A stretch of 64,000 nt of DNA from NCBI RefSeq assembly GCF_004216755.1, contig NZ_SGWZ01000001.1, positions 496,001 to 560,000 of the forward strand, in the 5' to 3' direction. The stretch comes from Kerstersia gyiorum. Its GTDB lineage: Bacteria; Pseudomonadota; Gammaproteobacteria; Burkholderiales; Burkholderiaceae_B. A program made the translations under genes and the position numbers. Below the pieces are notes generated by a model, which was not told the origin of the DNA, made no database searches, and worked only from the letters and a program-made list of their open reading frames with translations. Of this stretch, positions 62,661-64,000 are shown in pieces (position 1 is the stretch's first letter; each line of letters begins with the position of its first letter).

Positions 62661-63923
62661 ATGCAGGTTTCAACTCTGGAAATCCTGGCGACCGCCTTGT
62701 TCGCCATTGCCATCATCCATACGTTTTCCGTGCCGGTGTTCGCCCGGCTGGCGCACCGCAACGGCCCGCATGCTGGGTTGTGGCACATGTTCGCCGAGGT
62801 CGAGGCCGTCTTCGGCCTGTGGGCCTTTGCCTTCCTGGTCGGCATGGCAGCGCTGCAGGGCGCCGGGCCGATGATCGAATACATGGACACGCGCAACTTC
62901 ACTGAGCCGCTGTTCGTGTTCGTCATTATGGTGGTGGCTTCCAGCCGGCCCATCATCGAACTGGTGGGCGTTGTGGTGCGCGCCCTGGCGCGCCTGCTGC
63001 CGGTGCCACGCGAACTGGCGCTGTTCTTCGTCACCATGTCGGCCGTACCCCTGGCCGGGTCGTTCATTACCGAGCCTGCTGCCATGACGCTGGCGGCGCT
63101 GCTGTTGCGCGATGCCTATTTCCGGCGTCCGGGCCAGGCCGGCTTCAAGTACCTGACGCTAGGGGTGTTGTTCGTCAATGTCTCCATCGGCGGCGTCCTG
63201 ACCTCCTATGCCGCGCCGCCTGTCCTGATGGTGGCCTCCACCTTCGGTTGGGATAGTACTTTCATGGCGGCGCATTTCGGTTGGCGTGCCGCGCTGGCCG
63301 TGGTGATCAATGCCTCCCTGCTGACCCTGGTCTGCCGCCGGGTGCTGCTGGCCGGGGAAGTGCAGGCCGGCAAGCAGCAAGACGTGCAGGTGCCCTGGAT
63401 ATGCACGCTGGTGCATCTGGCTTTCCTCGTCTGCATTGTCGTGACGGCGCATCACCCAGCGGTTTTCCTGGGTCTCTTCCTGATGTTCATGGGCTATACG
63501 CAGGCCTACAAGCGTTTCCAGTCGCCACTGATGCTCAAGGAAGGGCTGATGGTGGGCTTTTTCCTGGCTGGCCTGGTGGTGCTGGGCGGCATGCAGAAAT
63601 GGTGGTTGCAGGACCTGCTGGGCGGTCTTGCTCCCCAGGTACTGTTCTGGGGCGCGACGCTGCTTACGGCTGTAACGGACAATGCGGCCCTGACCTATCT
63701 GGGGTCGCTGGTGGACGGCACCTCGGAGGCCTGGCGCTATATGCTGGTGGCCGGCGCCGTGACGGGCGGGGGGCTGACGGTCATCGCCAATGCTCCCAAT
63801 CCGGCGGGCTACGCCATCCTCAAGCATGCGTTCCCGGATGGCAGTATTTCCGCCGGGCGCCTGCTGCTGTCGGCGCTGGTGCCGACAGCCGTGGCGGCGG
63901 CCATGTTCCTGCTGCCGGTCTGA
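62661..63923 (+). CDS. Putative Na+/H+ antiporter (PF07399 type) (420 aa)
   Basis: About 11 membrane helices. IAIIHTFSVPVFARLAHRNG, AEVEAVFGLWAFAFLVGMAA, SFITEPAAMTLAALLLRDAY and TAVTDNAALTYLGSLVDGTS match the putative Na+/H+ antiporter family, whose charged residues in TM (Glu, Asp) would carry cations. Ion specificity is unproven. It stands alone after a long leader. The window ends 77 nt later with nothing further recognisable. Confidence 0.85.
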   Translation: MQVSTLEILATALFAIAIIHTFSVPVFARLAHRNGPHAGLWHMFAEVEAVFGLWAFAFLVGMAALQGAGPMIEYMDTRNFTEPLFVFVIMVVASSRPIIELVGVVVRALARLLPVPRELALFFVTMSAVPLAGSFITEPAAMTLAALLLRDAYFRRPGQAGFKYLTLGVLFVNVSIGGVLTSYAAPPVLMVASTFGWDSTFMAAHFGWRAALAVVINASLLTLVCRRVLLAGEVQAGKQQDVQVPWICTLVHLAFLVCIVVTAHHPAVFLGLFLMFMGYTQAYKRFQSPLMLKEGLMVGFFLAGLVVLGGMQKWWLQDLLGGLAPQVLFWGATLLTAVTDNAALTYLGSLVDGTSEAWRYMLVAGAVTGGGLTVIANAPNPAGYAILKHAFPDGSISAGRLLLSALVPTAVAAAMFLLPV

Positions 63924-64000
63924 ATCCGGCGCAGGGGCCGGCCGGGCTGGCCAGAGGCACTGCTTTGTCCTGATATCGTGCGCAAACGGACGGTTGTGGC

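Noticed and set aside
1..64000. tRNA, rRNA or CRISPR arrays
   Set aside because: No cloverleaf with a CCA end, rRNA-like block, or regularly spaced direct repeat was seen; the 24-bp repeats at 23396-23467 are contiguous and coding.

Overview
The window is dense, high-GC chromosomal DNA that reads as a betaproteobacterium of the Alcaligenaceae (Bordetella/Achromobacter type). The basis is protein style and gene order: lptM-lysA divergent from cyaY, mrcA divergent from aroK-aroB-dgt, uvrA divergent from ssb, and many periplasmic-binding-protein transporters. No rRNA, tRNA or CRISPR was found. The genus is an inference.

Layout. 1-237 is the 3' end of a PaiB-type FMN-binding protein. 320-8947 (minus) is an iron-type cell-surface-signalling unit: ECF sigma factor, FecR-like anti-sigma, a HasR/BhuR-like haem receptor with an STN signalling domain, and two paralogous exported GloVer-repeat proteins ending in GlyGly-CTERM-like tails. 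A Fur-box-like site precedes the sigma gene. 9516-18941 (minus) is a catabolic block: remnant binding protein, DUF3237 protein, VanA-like Rieske oxygenase, GntR/FadR regulator, VanB-like reductase, then a complete Liv-type ABC transporter. Its upstream end has been cut by a decayed IS3-family element (18942-20023).

20436-28313 holds a zeta-toxin-like kinase with a small overlapping partner gene, hemB (metal site of the Zn-independent type), engB, an Rpn-family nuclease with internal repeats, and a PAS protein plus diflavin reductase divergent from nsrR across two good NsrR-like operators. A DUF6607 lipoprotein follows. 28586-41371 is mostly core genome: lysA, lptM, cyaY, mrcA, aroK, aroB, dgt, a split QuiC-like gene pair, uvrA and ssb.

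41536-49837 carries a DoxX protein and a LysR-controlled catabolic island: creatininase-family hydrolase, two SDRs, an epimerase and a TRAP transporter. Its substrate is unknown. 49869-54978 has trmA, a MarR regulator and divergent ehuBCDA (ectoine/hydroxyectoine uptake) without ect or eut genes. 55082-63923 has a BaiN/HI0933-type flavoprotein, an MFS permease, a sulfonate-type ABC transporter with an NtaA/SnaA-type flavin monooxygenase, and a putative Na+/H+ antiporter behind a 683-nt hairpin-rich leader.

The most interesting candidates are the haem receptor/GloVer/GlyGly-CTERM operon, the NsrR-PAS-diflavin reductase unit and the zeta-kinase gene pair.
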